This document shows positions 14,435-22,511 of a stretch of 26,324 nt of DNA, one piece after another. Each line of letters opens with the position of its first letter. Positions within the stretch are counted from its first letter, which is position 1. Source of the DNA: Collinsella aerofaciens (GTDB lineage: Bacteria; Actinomycetota; Coriobacteriia; Coriobacteriales; Coriobacteriaceae); assembly GCF_028209395.1 (NCBI RefSeq), contig NZ_JAQLDQ010000025.1:1-26324 (forward strand). The letters run 5' to 3'. The position numbers and the translations under genes were made by a program. The notes under the pieces were generated by a model that was given only the letters and a program-made list of their open reading frames with translations, ran no database searches and was not told the DNA's origin.

Positions 14435-14755
14435 ATGGAGGCACAGATGAAGCGCGGCTTCCTCGAGGCCTGCGTGCTCGCGGCCGTCTCGGGCGAGGAA
14501 TCCTACGGCTATCAGATCGTGAAGGACGTGCCCGCGAGTATGGGACTCACGGAATCCACGCTCTATCCGTTGCTCAAGCGCCTGGAGAAGGCGGGCTGCA
14601 TCACCGCGCGCTCCGCCGAACACAACGGGCGGCTGCGGAGGTACTACCGCATCACGGACGCCGGGCGCGAGCGTATCGCCGAGTTCCTCGCCGAATGGCC
14701 ATCCGTGCAGGAGATCTACCGTTACGTGGAGGGGGCGCACCATGACGCGCGATGA
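14435..14755 (+). CDS. PadR family transcriptional regulator
   Basis: The 106-residue protein is a winged helix-turn-helix regulator of the short PadR-s2 type. It shows KRGFLEACVLAAV, SYGYQIVKDV, the recognition-helix region TESTLYPLLKRLEKAGCI, and wing RLRRYYRITDAGRER, all typical of PadR. The start is the ATG at 14435, after AAAGGAGGTG; the longer frame from 14369 begins inside the promoter and is rejected. PadR repressors of this kind usually sit upstream of the membrane protein genes they control and respond to envelope or small-molecule stress. The end overlaps the DUF1700 gene by 14 bases, implying translational coupling. Confidence 0.93.
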   Translation: MEAQMKRGFLEACVLAAVSGEESYGYQIVKDVPASMGLTESTLYPLLKRLEKAGCITARSAEHNGRLRRYYRITDAGRERIAEFLAEWPSVQEIYRYVEGAHHDAR

Positions 14756-15374
14756 GTTCTTGAACCGGCTGGGCGAGCTTCTGGCCTGCCTGCCGGCAGA
14801 TCAGGTAAAGGAAACGCAGGAGTTCTACGCGGAGGCCATCGCCGACCGTATGGAGGACGGCATGACGGAGGCCGAGGCTGTGGCCGCCATGGGCACGCCC
14901 GGTGAGGTCGCCGAGGCAACGCTCGACGAACTGCCCGCCGTGCCGCGCGCGATCGCGAGGACCAAGCGCAAGAGCACGGCACTTCTATGGGCGCTCGCCA
15001 TCGTGGGCTCTCCGGTATGGATTCCGCTGCTGCTCGCGTTCGTCGCCGTTGCCGCTGCAGTCTACATCTGTATTTGGGTTCTTGCGCTCTGCGTGTGGAT
15101 CGTGGCCGCGGCATTCGGGGGCGCGGGCCTGGTAGGGCTCCTGTTCGCCGTGGACGGCATCATTATCGGGCATGTTCCGTACGTTTTGGCCTCGATGGGA
15201 ATGGGATTCGCTTCCATCGGTGTGGCGCTCCTCACGGGAGCAGGCGCCTGGACGGCGTCCAAGCAGATCGCGCGCCTCTCTGCCCTTTGGGCGAAGAAAG
15301 CCGTTTCGCCCTTCTGGAAAGATCGAGGCAATAAGAGCCGCATGGGCGCTGAAGCGGCGCCGCTCACGGCATAG
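14742..15374 (+). CDS. DUF1700 (HAAS domain) membrane protein
   Basis: The 210-residue protein begins with a soluble helical domain of about 65 residues (MTRDEFLNRLGELLACLPAD, then EFYAEAIADRMEDGMTEAEA and AAMGTPGEVA), the DUF1700/HAAS signature. Three to four membrane segments follow between about residues 78 and 170, and then a basic tail. DUF1700 proteins are regularly encoded directly after padR genes and are thought to work with them in envelope signalling, though the mechanism is not established. Overlap with padR supports a shared transcript and coupled translation. Confidence 0.88.
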   Translation: MTRDEFLNRLGELLACLPADQVKETQEFYAEAIADRMEDGMTEAEAVAAMGTPGEVAEATLDELPAVPRAIARTKRKSTALLWALAIVGSPVWIPLLLAFVAVAAAVYICIWVLALCVWIVAAAFGGAGLVGLLFAVDGIIIGHVPYVLASMGMGFASIGVALLTGAGAWTASKQIARLSALWAKKAVSPFWKDRGNKSRMGAEAAPLTA

Positions 15375-15388
15375 GAAGGAGTGCAAAC

Positions 15389-15652
15389 ATGTCCAGCGTA
15401 AAAAAGATTTACCTTGCCGTAGCGGGTGGGCTTGTTGCCACGGGGCTCGTCCTGGCTGCTATCGGATTTGTGGCCTCCGGCTTTAACCTCGCTGTGTTCA
15501 ACACGCAGATCGACCTGCGCGATGACACCATCATTCTGGGTGGTGTTGAAATGGACGACCCGACAGGGCTTCCACTCATCGAGCAGCTTGCCGAGGTTGG
15601 CGAGATCCATATTGGATCTGCAACGGCTGGTTCGTCTTCTACTCGCAAATGA
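15389..15652 (+). pseudogene. Truncated membrane protein, probable N-terminal remnant of a DUF4097-type gene
   Basis: The 87-residue frame starts well, with GGAAGGAG about 7 bases before the ATG, and has one N-terminal membrane segment (IYLAVAGGLVATGLVLAAIG) followed by a short polar part. The expected product after a padR-DUF1700 pair is a longer membrane-anchored DUF4097 beta-helix protein. Here the frame ends soon after GEIHIGSATAGSSSTRK, and sequence beyond about 15620 loses resemblance. I infer that the 3' portion was lost when the downstream palindrome-rich DNA was joined. It could instead be a genuine small membrane protein. Confidence 0.5.
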
Positions 15653-15722
15653 TCGAGCTCGTAGCAGCCATCCCCCTTCGGGCACACCACGACGGGCGTG
15701 AGCACGCCGCACTCGGAGCCTT
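15653..15722 (-). other. Possible minus-strand gene fragment next to the truncated gene
   Basis: Read on the minus strand, this stretch translates without stops as GSECGVLTPVVVCPKGDG followed by CYELDHLRVEDEPAV, with GC-rich third positions in the first part. It looks more like protein than random sequence, but it has no start of its own and ends against the truncated gene. I do not recognise the family. It may be debris from a rearrangement. Confidence 0.3.
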
Positions 15723-15730
15723 TTGACCTA

Positions 15731-15787
15731 GTCGTTGGGGACGTTCTTAAACGACTAGTCATTCAAGAACGTCCCCAACGACTACCC
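15731..15787. repeat. Perfect 18-bp palindrome with ACGTCCCC core
   Basis: GTCGTTGGGGACGTTCTT (15731-15748) is followed 16 bases later by its exact reverse complement (15765-15782). The right arm and following bases (AAGAACGTCCCCAACGACTACCC) match 14307-14329 at most positions, so this is the same repeat family as the cluster left of padR. Confidence 0.75.
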
Positions 15788-15822
15788 CCAACGTCGATGT
15801 TTTGGCAACGACAGCGAAAGCC

Positions 15823-15911
15823 CGCCAGAGCGAGCAAGGTGCCTTGAAACGAGGCGGCATTGACCTTCTGGTCATGCCGCCCTCTTTGAATGACAAGTTG
15901 TCGCTCTGGCG
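15823..15911. repeat. Nested palindrome of about 89 bp
   Basis: Outer arms CGCCAGAGCGA (15823-15833) and TCGCTCTGGCG (15901-15911) are perfect reverse complements. Inside, GGCGGCAT-TGACC (15853-15865) pairs with GGTCATGCCGCC (15870-15881) around a 4-base loop. The whole unit folds into a two-level hairpin resembling a small non-coding MITE or REP unit. There is no coding frame. Confidence 0.6.
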
Positions 15912-15929
15912 CTCGCGCAGCGTCGAGCC

Positions 15930-15957
15930 GTTACGCGGTTTGGTAAAACCGCGTAAC
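15930..15957 (-). terminator. Stem-loop just after livF
   Basis: A perfect 12-bp stem, GTTACGCGGTTT (15930-15941) with AAACCGCGTAAC (15946-15957), has a 4-base loop and starts 4 bases after the livF stop codon on the minus strand. There is no U-tract behind it, so it may act as an mRNA 3' stabiliser or a non-canonical terminator. Confidence 0.5.
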
Positions 15958-15960
15958 TAT

Positions 15961-16674
15961 CTAGCCGCCCAGGTAGGCTTTGCGGACGTTGTCGTCGTGG
16001 AGCAGCTCTTGGCCGCTGCCGGTCATGGTGATCTTGCCGGTCTCGAGCACGTAGCCGCGCGTGGCGATTGAAAGCGCCATCTGGGCGTTCTGCTCGACCA
16101 GAAGCACCGTGGTGCCGGCCTTGTGCAGGTCCTCGACAATCTGGAAGATCTGCTCAATCAGAATCGGCGCCAGACCCATGGAAGGCTCATCGAGCATGAG
16201 CAGCTTGGGGTTGCTCATAAGGGCGCGCCCCATAACGAGCATCTGCTGCTCGCCGCCCGAAAGGGTGCCGGCGACCTGGCGACGGCGCTCCTTAAGGCGC
16301 GGGAACTGCTCGTAGACGCGCTCAAGGCCCGGAGCCACCGTGGACTTGGGCTGCGTGTAGGCGCCCATCTCCAGGTTCTCCTCGACCGTCATCTGCAAAA
16401 AGGCGCGACGGCCCTCGGGCACCTGGGCCAGGCCCTTGCCCACCAGTTTATCGGCAGGCGTATGGGTAATGTCCTCGCCCATAAACTTGATGGAGCCGGT
16501 CTTGGAACGCAGCAGGCCCGAGACGGTCTTAAGCGTCGTGGACTTGCCGGCGCCGTTCGCGCCGATCAGGGCCACGATCTCGCCCTCGTTGACGTTAAAG
16601 GAGATGTCCTTGATGGCGTGGATGGCGCCGTACCAGACGTTGATGTTGTAGACGGAAAGCATCGGCTCTGCCAT
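15961..16674 (-). CDS. livF: Branched-chain amino acid ABC transporter ATP-binding protein LivF
   Basis: The 237-residue ATPase has Walker A GANGAGKST, a Q-loop region, the signature LSGGEQQMLVMGRAL, Walker B LLMLDEPSMGLAP and the H-loop region LLVEQNA. Its length and sequence (LSVYNINVWYGAIHAIKDIS at the start) fit LivF, one of the two nucleotide-binding subunits that power uptake of leucine, isoleucine and valine or related amino acids. Its ATG directly follows the livG TAA with no gap, so translation is probably coupled. It is the last gene of the liv operon and is followed by a stem-loop. Confidence 0.95.
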   Translation of the reverse strand: MAEPMLSVYNINVWYGAIHAIKDISFNVNEGEIVALIGANGAGKSTTLKTVSGLLRSKTGSIKFMGEDITHTPADKLVGKGLAQVPEGRRAFLQMTVEENLEMGAYTQPKSTVAPGLERVYEQFPRLKERRRQVAGTLSGGEQQMLVMGRALMSNPKLLMLDEPSMGLAPILIEQIFQIVEDLHKAGTTVLLVEQNAQMALSIATRGYVLETGKITMTGSGQELLHDDNVRKAYLGG

Positions 16675-17535
16675 TTAGTTCTCCCCCTTATCCTGCTTGC
16701 CCAGATACGCCTCGATAACAGCGTCGTTATTCTGGATCTCCTCGGCCGTACCCTTGGCGATGACCTTGCCAAAGTTGAGCACGCAGATGCCCTCGCAGAT
16801 GTTCATGACGAGCGACATGTCATGCTCGATAAGCATGATGGCAATGCCAAAGGTGTCGCGGATCTTGACAATGTTCTCCATGAGCTCCGCGGTCTCGGAC
16901 GGGTTCATGCCGGCGGCAGGCTCGTCGAGCAGCAGTAGCTTGGGGTTGGTGGCAAGCGCGCGGACAATCTCCAGACGACGCTGAGCGCCGTATGGCAGCG
17001 ATCCGGCCTGCTCGTTTGCCAGGTGCTCCATATCAAAGATGGACAGCAGCTCCATGGCGCGCTCGTGGGCGGCCTTCTCGTGCTTCCAATACGTCGGCAG
17101 GCGCAGCACGCCCTCAAAGCCGGAGTAGCGCTCCTGGTTATGCAGGCCGACCTTAACGTTATCCTCCACCGTCATGGTGTTGAACAGGCGAATGTTCTGG
17201 AATGTACGGGCAATACCCATGCGGTTGACCTGATAGACCGACTTGCCCGAGGTGTCCTCGCCGTCGAGCAGGATGGTGCCGTGCGTGGGCTGGTACACCT
17301 TGGTGAGCAGGTTGAAGACCGTGGTCTTACCGGCACCGTTAGGGCCGATCAAACCGGCGATCTCGGTCTTACCGATGGTCAGGCTAAAGTCGTCTACTGC
17401 CTTAAGGCCGCCAAATTCAATGCCCAAGTGGATGCACTCGAGCGCCGGGCGCTGGCCCAGGTCGCGATCGGGAACGATGGCGCCAGAAGGATACGGGACC
17501 ATCTTGCCCTTGTTGAACTCAAACTTACTGGGCAT
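16675..17535 (-). CDS. livG: Branched-chain amino acid ABC transporter ATP-binding protein LivG
   Basis: The 286-residue ATPase has Walker A GLIGPNGAGKTT, the signature LPYGAQRRLEIVRALA, Walker B LLLLDEPAAGMNP and the switch MLIEHDM. The C-terminal VIEAYLGKQDKG tail is typical of LivG. It pairs with LivF on the membrane subunits. The ATG at 17535 has AGGAGG nine bases upstream and lies inside the livM end (11-base overlap). An earlier in-frame start at 17562 would include the Shine-Dalgarno and is rejected. The first 35 residues before the ATPase core are longer than in some homologues. Confidence 0.95.
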   Translation of the reverse strand: MPSKFEFNKGKMVPYPSGAIVPDRDLGQRPALECIHLGIEFGGLKAVDDFSLTIGKTEIAGLIGPNGAGKTTVFNLLTKVYQPTHGTILLDGEDTSGKSVYQVNRMGIARTFQNIRLFNTMTVEDNVKVGLHNQERYSGFEGVLRLPTYWKHEKAAHERAMELLSIFDMEHLANEQAGSLPYGAQRRLEIVRALATNPKLLLLDEPAAGMNPSETAELMENIVKIRDTFGIAIMLIEHDMSLVMNICEGICVLNFGKVIAKGTAEEIQNNDAVIEAYLGKQDKGEN

Positions 17536-18604
17536 CGACTGCCACCTCCTTCTTGGAAGCAAAGCGGTCCTTAATGCGTGCGAAGAACGCCTTGAGCTGC
17601 GGGTTGTTGGTAAAGATCATGACCAGGATCAGCACGATGGCGTAGATGAGCATGCGGTAGTCCGAGAACTGACGGAGCAGCTCGGGAAGCACCGTGAGCA
17701 ACGCCGCCGCGATGACGGAGCCGCGCATATTGCCCAGACCGCCCAGGACCACGAACACCAGGATGAGGATGGACGTGTTGAAGTCGAACTTGGTAGCGGA
17801 AAGCTGCGAGAAGTTACCGCCGAAGAGGGCTCCGGCAGCGCCGGCGAGAGCGGCGGAAACCACGAAGGCGATCATGCGGTACTCGGTGACGGAGATGCCC
17901 ACGGACTCGGCAGCGATCTTGTTGTCGCGCACGGCCATAATGGCACGGCCGGTACGGCTGCGAACCAGGTTGAGTACGATCACGAGCGCAACCATGACCA
18001 GGATGGCACCGGCGAGGAAGGTCGAGTACGTCGACACGCCCGAGGCGCCCTGGGCGCCCTTGATGATGGCGGTACCGTCCTCGAGCAGGTGCAGATCGTC
18101 GATTGTGGAGTTACCCGTGATGTTAAAGATCACGTGCAGGCCGCGGGAATCGACGCCCACAATGAGAAAGGTGACGATCTCTTTGATAATCTCGCCAAAG
18201 GCCAGCGTCACGATAGCCAGGTAATCGCCGCTCAGGCGAAGGACCGGGATGCCGATCAAGAAGCCCAGGATAGCGGCAGCGATGGCGCCGACCACGATGC
18301 TGATGATAAGGCGCACCGGATCGGAGGGAACGGCGCTCTCGAGGGCGACCGCGGTGACGATGCCCGTGTAGGCGCCGACGCTCATAAAGCCCGCGTGGCC
18401 CAGCGACAAGTCGCCCGCGATGCCGACGACGAGGTTGAGGGAGATGGCCATGACGATATAGGCCGTGATGGGAACCAGCTGACCGGCGATCATGCGCGGA
18501 ATCATGTGGTTGGACTGCATAAAGAACACGATGGCGAACGCCACAAGGCACATGGCGTACGTAACAAAGTCGTGACGCGTCTGCTTGTCTTTAAGAAACT
18601 TCAT
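17525..18604 (-). CDS. livM: Branched-chain amino acid ABC transporter permease LivM
   Basis: The 359-residue integral membrane protein has multiple hydrophobic segments and LivM hallmarks: ISLNLVVGIAGDLSLGHAGFMSVGAYTGI, read in two parts as the conserved NLVVG and GHAGFM motifs, then DYLAIVTLAFGEI and the EAA-like cytoplasmic loop VRDNKIAAESVGI. It forms the transmembrane path together with LivH. The ATG at 18604 is preferred because GGTGAG sits about 7 bases upstream; a GTG at 18613 adjacent to the livH stop is an alternative. Its end overlaps livG. Confidence 0.94.
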   Translation of the reverse strand: MKFLKDKQTRHDFVTYAMCLVAFAIVFFMQSNHMIPRMIAGQLVPITAYIVMAISLNLVVGIAGDLSLGHAGFMSVGAYTGIVTAVALESAVPSDPVRLIISIVVGAIAAAILGFLIGIPVLRLSGDYLAIVTLAFGEIIKEIVTFLIVGVDSRGLHVIFNITGNSTIDDLHLLEDGTAIIKGAQGASGVSTYSTFLAGAILVMVALVIVLNLVRSRTGRAIMAVRDNKIAAESVGISVTEYRMIAFVVSAALAGAAGALFGGNFSQLSATKFDFNTSILILVFVVLGGLGNMRGSVIAAALLTVLPELLRQFSDYRMLIYAIVLILVMIFTNNPQLKAFFARIKDRFASKKEVAVDAQ

Positions 18605-18613
18605 AACGCTCAC

Positions 18614-19495
18614 CTACACCTTCTCGGGGACGTACTTGCCCAAGAGGCCGGCAGGCTTGACGAGCAGGACGATGATCAAAACACCAAAGACGATGGAGTT
18701 GGCAAGGCTCGTGGAAATGTAGGCCTGCGCCATCGCCTCGATGATGCCGATGAGAATGCCACCGACAAAGGCACCGGGGATGGAGCCGATGCCGCCGAAA
18801 ACGGCAGCGTCGAAGGCCTTGATGCCAGGCATGGCGCCCGTGGTGGGCTGCAGGACCGGCGAGTAGGAGCACAGGAGCACACCGGCGATGGCAGCAAGGG
18901 CGGAGCCGATAGCAAACGTCATCGAGATGGTGCGGTTGACGTTGATGCCCATGAGCTGAGCGGCGGCTTTGTCCTCGGACACGGCACGCATTGCCTTGCC
19001 CATCTTGGTCTTACCTGTAAAGAACATCAGGCCGGCCATGATAACCAGGCAGGCGACGATGGTGACGAGCGATACGGCGCTTACATTGAACTTGGCCAAG
19101 AACTCCGGCACCTGGAAGGTGACGAGCGAAGTGAAGTTCTTGGGCGTGGCGCCCCACAGAAGCTGCGCGGCGTTCTGCAGGAAGTAAGACACGCCGATGG
19201 CCGTGATCAAAACGGCCAGCGGGCCCGCCTGACGCAGCGGCTTGTATGCCAGACCCTCGATGAGAACACCGAGAACGGTACAGACCACACAAGAGAGAAT
19301 TACAGATGCCCAGCCCGGGAGGCCGAGATACGACGTGGCGCAGAACGAGACATAGGCACCGACCATGATAACGTCGCCGTGAGCGAAGTTCAGCATCTTG
19401 GCGATGCCATAGACCATGGTGTAGCCCAACGCGATGATGGCGTAGACGCTGCCCATGGACAGGCCGTTGACCAGGTATTGGATAAAGACCGTCAT
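18614..19495 (-). CDS. livH: Branched-chain amino acid ABC transporter permease LivH
   Basis: The 293-residue membrane protein shows the LivH N-terminus FIQYLVNGLSMGSVYAIIAL with GYTMVYGIAKMLNFAHGD, and the cytoplasmic loop AVSEDKAAAQLMGINVN that contacts the ATPases. It has about eight membrane segments. The start at 19495 follows AAAGGGGG by 9 bases; the frame remains open to 19588 but those extra codons contain the Shine-Dalgarno. It lies 9 bases upstream of livM and about 140 bases after the proximal binding-protein gene. Confidence 0.94.
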   Translation of the reverse strand: MTVFIQYLVNGLSMGSVYAIIALGYTMVYGIAKMLNFAHGDVIMVGAYVSFCATSYLGLPGWASVILSCVVCTVLGVLIEGLAYKPLRQAGPLAVLITAIGVSYFLQNAAQLLWGATPKNFTSLVTFQVPEFLAKFNVSAVSLVTIVACLVIMAGLMFFTGKTKMGKAMRAVSEDKAAAQLMGINVNRTISMTFAIGSALAAIAGVLLCSYSPVLQPTTGAMPGIKAFDAAVFGGIGSIPGAFVGGILIGIIEAMAQAYISTSLANSIVFGVLIIVLLVKPAGLLGKYVPEKV

Positions 19496-19634
19496 GTTCC
19501 ACATCCCCCTTTCGAATAGGTTTCCAGTTAATGTATGAAACAGGGACGTTACACTGTCCCTAGATACCAAGCAAGCAGGGAAGGCCAAAACCTCCCCTGC
19601 TTGGGATCAAAACCGCTCTATGTAAGGCGGCTTA

Positions 19635-20822
19635 TTAGGCCTGTACGTACTTGCCGTCGGTGATGACGTACGCCGTGGGCTCCTTCTGGACCTGGCCCTT
19701 ATCGTTCCAGGTGAGCTTGCCGGTCAGACCGTCAACGGTAATCTTGAGCATAGCCTTAGGCAGCTTCTCGGCGACCTCGGTCGGGTCGGCGTCGACACCA
19801 AGACCGGCCTCCTCGAGGGCCTCGGCCACCGCGTGCACGCCGTCGTAAGCGTCGGCGGCAAACTGGTCCGGAGTCTCGCCATACTTATCCTTGTAAGCGT
19901 TGACGAAGTCGGCGTTCTTCTCGTCGTCGGCGGAGAACGGGGTCATGAGCAGCAGACCCTCGGCAAGAGAGGTGTCGAAGCCCTCAACGCCCAGGATGCC
20001 GTCCATGCCGTCGCAGCCCATCATCTTGACGTCGTAGCCCATGTCCTTGGCGTTCTTGAGCAGGACGGACGCCGGCGTGTAGTAGATCGGCGCAAAGATC
20101 ATGGTAGCGCCGGCCTGCTTGGCCTTGGTGAGCTGGTTGGTAAAGCTCGTGGCGGAGTCGTCCTTAAAGGTCTCCTCGTCAACAATCTCGAGCTTGGATT
20201 TAGCGGCCTGAACCTTAAAGGAATCTGCGATGCCCGAAGAATAGGCGTCGCCGGAGTTATAGAACAGTACGAACTTCTCGTCCGCATACTTCTGCGCCAG
20301 GAACTTGGCAGCGTTGACGCCCTGGTTGGGATCGGTAAAGCAAACCTGGAAGACGCAATCCTTGCCCTTGGTGACGTCCTCGGAGGACGCGGACGGAGTG
20401 ATCATGAACGTCTCGGGGTCGTTACCGCACTCGGCGGCAACGGCAACCGACGCACCCGTGGTGGTCGGGCCGACGAGGGCCTGCATGCCCCAGTCGAGCA
20501 GGGTGTTAAAGGCGTTGACGGCCTTCTCGCCGTCGGCCTGGTCATCCTCGGCCTTGCTGGCAAGCGGCAGCTCCTTGGTCGAGAAATCCTTGCAGCCAAG
20601 CTCGACACCCTGGGTAACGGACTTGCCGTAGGACGCGTTGGCGCCGGTCAGCGGGCCGATGGTGCCGATCTTAAACGAAGCGTCGCCCGAAGCGGAACCG
20701 CTGTCGCCGCCGTTGGAGGAGCAGCCAGCTAGAATAGACATCGCCCCCAGACCTGCTGCGCTCGCGATAACGCTCCTGCGATTCATAACAGGGTTCAATG
20801 ACTTACCGGTGAGGCTCGACAT
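19635..20822 (-). CDS. livK: Branched-chain amino acid ABC transporter substrate-binding lipoprotein (proximal paralogue)
   Basis: The 395-residue periplasmic-binding-protein-type product has an N-terminal MNRRSVIASAAGLG...LAGCSS stretch: a basic start with twin arginines, a hydrophobic core and lipobox LAGC. It is therefore an exported lipoprotein anchored outside the membrane. The mature part has the LIVBP fold signatures IGTIGPLTGANASYGKSVTQG, ALVGPTTTGASVAVA, FMITPSASSEDVTKGKDCVF and LFYNSGDAYSSGIADSF. It captures the amino acid for LivHM. The start at 20822 has GAGAGGAG upstream. It is a close paralogue of the next upstream gene and has its own AT-rich leader. Confidence 0.93.
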   Translation of the reverse strand: MSSLTGKSLNPVMNRRSVIASAAGLGAMSILAGCSSNGGDSGSASGDASFKIGTIGPLTGANASYGKSVTQGVELGCKDFSTKELPLASKAEDDQADGEKAVNAFNTLLDWGMQALVGPTTTGASVAVAAECGNDPETFMITPSASSEDVTKGKDCVFQVCFTDPNQGVNAAKFLAQKYADEKFVLFYNSGDAYSSGIADSFKVQAAKSKLEIVDEETFKDDSATSFTNQLTKAKQAGATMIFAPIYYTPASVLLKNAKDMGYDVKMMGCDGMDGILGVEGFDTSLAEGLLLMTPFSADDEKNADFVNAYKDKYGETPDQFAADAYDGVHAVAEALEEAGLGVDADPTEVAEKLPKAMLKITVDGLTGKLTWNDKGQVQKEPTAYVITDGKYVQA

Positions 20823-21092
20823 GCGGCTCTCCTCTCAAATCTCGTCGGGTTTCGGTTACCCAACAGGCCATCCTTCGCCGTGTTCGGCGTTCGCAAAATA
20901 GTAGACGCTTTAGTTGAGAAAAGTGGCGATTATTTCAACTTTTCTTTTGTTTTGTCCGTTTATCCATAATTATGCGTATTTCTATTGGTTTATGCAGTTT
21001 AGCCACTTTATTGTGTGAAAGTAATGTTTCCATTCCGTTACAAGCGTCCCTGCCCTGAATAAAACGGCCTCACCGGTCGCACTTTTGCGCAC
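20823..21092 (-). promoter_or_regulatory. AT-rich intergenic region between the two binding-protein genes
   Basis: The stretch 20900-21040 is conspicuously AT-rich for this genome. On the minus strand it includes a TACTAT -10 candidate near 20900, a TTGAAA, and repeated ATAAAC/CATAA motifs around GCATAATTATGG. This suggests a separate promoter and an operator region for livK-livHMGF. The -35 match for any single -10 is poor, so the exact promoter is uncertain. Confidence 0.4.
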
Positions 21093-22259
21093 TTAGGCGG
21101 CGATGTACTTGCCGTCCTGGATCACATAGGCTGTGGCGGGCTTCTCGACTTGGCCCTCGTCGTTCCACGTGAGCTCGCCCGTCAGGCCCTCGATCTTGAT
21201 CTTGCGCATGGCCTTGGCAAGATCGCCGGCAATGTCGGCGCCGTCGGCCGTGATGTCGATGTCTGCCTTATCGATAGCCTCGACAATCGCATGGACGCAG
21301 TCATAGGCATCGGCGGCAAACTGGTTAGGCGTCTCGTCGTAGGCGTCCTTATATGCCTTGACGAAGTCGGCGTTCTTCTCATCGTCGGCAGAGAACGGGG
21401 TCATGAGCAGCACGCCCTCGGCAAGGGAGGTGTCGAAGCCCTCAACGGAGAGCAGGCCGTCCATGCCGTCGGTACCCATGAGGGTCATGTCGTATCCCAT
21501 GTCCTTGGCGTTCTTGAGCAAAACGGACGCCGGCGTGTAGTAGATCGGCGCAAAGATGAGCGTGGCGCCGGCCTCCTTGGCCTTGGTGAGCTGGTTGGTA
21601 AAGCTCGTGGAGGAGTCGTCCTTAAAGGTCTCGGTATCGACGATATCAAGTTTGGACTCCTTGGCCTGCTCGGCAAAGGCATCGGCAACACCCGAGCTGT
21701 ACGTATCGCCGGAGTTGTAGAACAGGGCGATCTTGGCGTCTGCATACTTCTCGGCCAAGAACTTCGCGGCGCTGGCACCCATGGTGGGATCGGTGAAGCA
21801 AACCTGAAAGACCGTTGTCTTATCCTTGGTCACGTCGAGCGACGAGGCCGAAGGCGTGACCATGAGCATATCGTCGGCGATCTCGCCCGAGACAGCGACG
21901 GCGGCACCAGTCGTGACGGGGCCGACGAGCGCCTGCATGCCCCAGTCGCACAGGGTATTGAAGGCGTTGATAGCCTTCTCGCCGTCGGCGACGTCATCCT
22001 CGGACTTAAGCGAGAGTTTGAGGTCCTTGGTCGAGAAATCCTTGGCGGCAAGCTTGGCACCCTTCTCGGCCGAAACGCCATAGGTTGCCGCGGCGCCGGT
22101 CAGAGGGCCGATGACACCGATCTTGAAGGTCTTGCCGTCATCGGCGGTGCCGCCGTCCGAGCCACCCGACGAGCAACCAGCGAGTGCTGCGGTGCTGCCG
22201 AGCGCCGCAGCGCCGGCGAGAAAGTTCCTACGGCTGAGCGTGCTGTTGATGTTGAACAT
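21093..22259 (-). CDS. livK: Branched-chain amino acid ABC transporter substrate-binding lipoprotein (distal paralogue)
   Basis: The 388-residue product is strongly similar along its full length to the neighbouring binding protein, e.g. IGVIGPLTGAAATYGVSAEK, KAINAFNTLCDWGMQALVGP, SFTNQLTKAKEAGATLIFAP and GFDTSLAEGVLLMTPFSADD. The N-terminus MFNINSTLSRRNFLAGAAAL has a Tat-like RRNFL motif, and LAGCSSGG is a lipobox. It is a secreted lipoprotein for branched-chain or related amino acids. The ATG at 22259 has AAGGGGG six bases upstream; an earlier in-frame start at 22313 has none. The two paralogues probably widen the ligand range of one LivHMGF complex. Confidence 0.93.
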   Translation of the reverse strand: MFNINSTLSRRNFLAGAAALGSTAALAGCSSGGSDGGTADDGKTFKIGVIGPLTGAAATYGVSAEKGAKLAAKDFSTKDLKLSLKSEDDVADGEKAINAFNTLCDWGMQALVGPVTTGAAVAVSGEIADDMLMVTPSASSLDVTKDKTTVFQVCFTDPTMGASAAKFLAEKYADAKIALFYNSGDTYSSGVADAFAEQAKESKLDIVDTETFKDDSSTSFTNQLTKAKEAGATLIFAPIYYTPASVLLKNAKDMGYDMTLMGTDGMDGLLSVEGFDTSLAEGVLLMTPFSADDEKNADFVKAYKDAYDETPNQFAADAYDCVHAIVEAIDKADIDITADGADIAGDLAKAMRKIKIEGLTGELTWNDEGQVEKPATAYVIQDGKYIAA

Positions 22260-22511
22260 GGTGTCCCCCTTTTTTCGCTGGCCGCGGTGCGGCCGTCTTG
22301 CGGTACAGGGCAAACCTTATGGCGCAAACGTTGACAGTTTGTTACGGAAGTCCGTTTGTAGCGAGCGTGTTTCCAATGTTTCCGCAGCGTTTCGGGGGTG
22401 CCGTTTTGTGCGGCTCCTGTTGCCTGGCGAGCACGCGCCCCCGGTTCACGCTAGAATGCACTCAACCTTTAAGCGGTTTATCCATCCATAAGATGCACGA
22501 AGGAGTTATCT

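Noticed and set aside
17243..19519. 758-residue open frame on the + strand opposite livG, livM and livH
   Set aside because: It is an antisense shadow with low-complexity His/Asp/Gly-rich sequence, caused by GC-rich third positions of the real genes.
21150..22334. 394-residue open frame opposite the distal livK
   Set aside because: It is a mirror frame of the binding-protein gene; a similar mirror frame exists opposite the paralogue, as expected from their similarity.
22329..22360. TTGACA upstream of hom as a promoter
   Set aside because: No acceptable -10 hexamer lies 16 to 18 bases downstream; a TAGAAT nearer hom has no matching -35.
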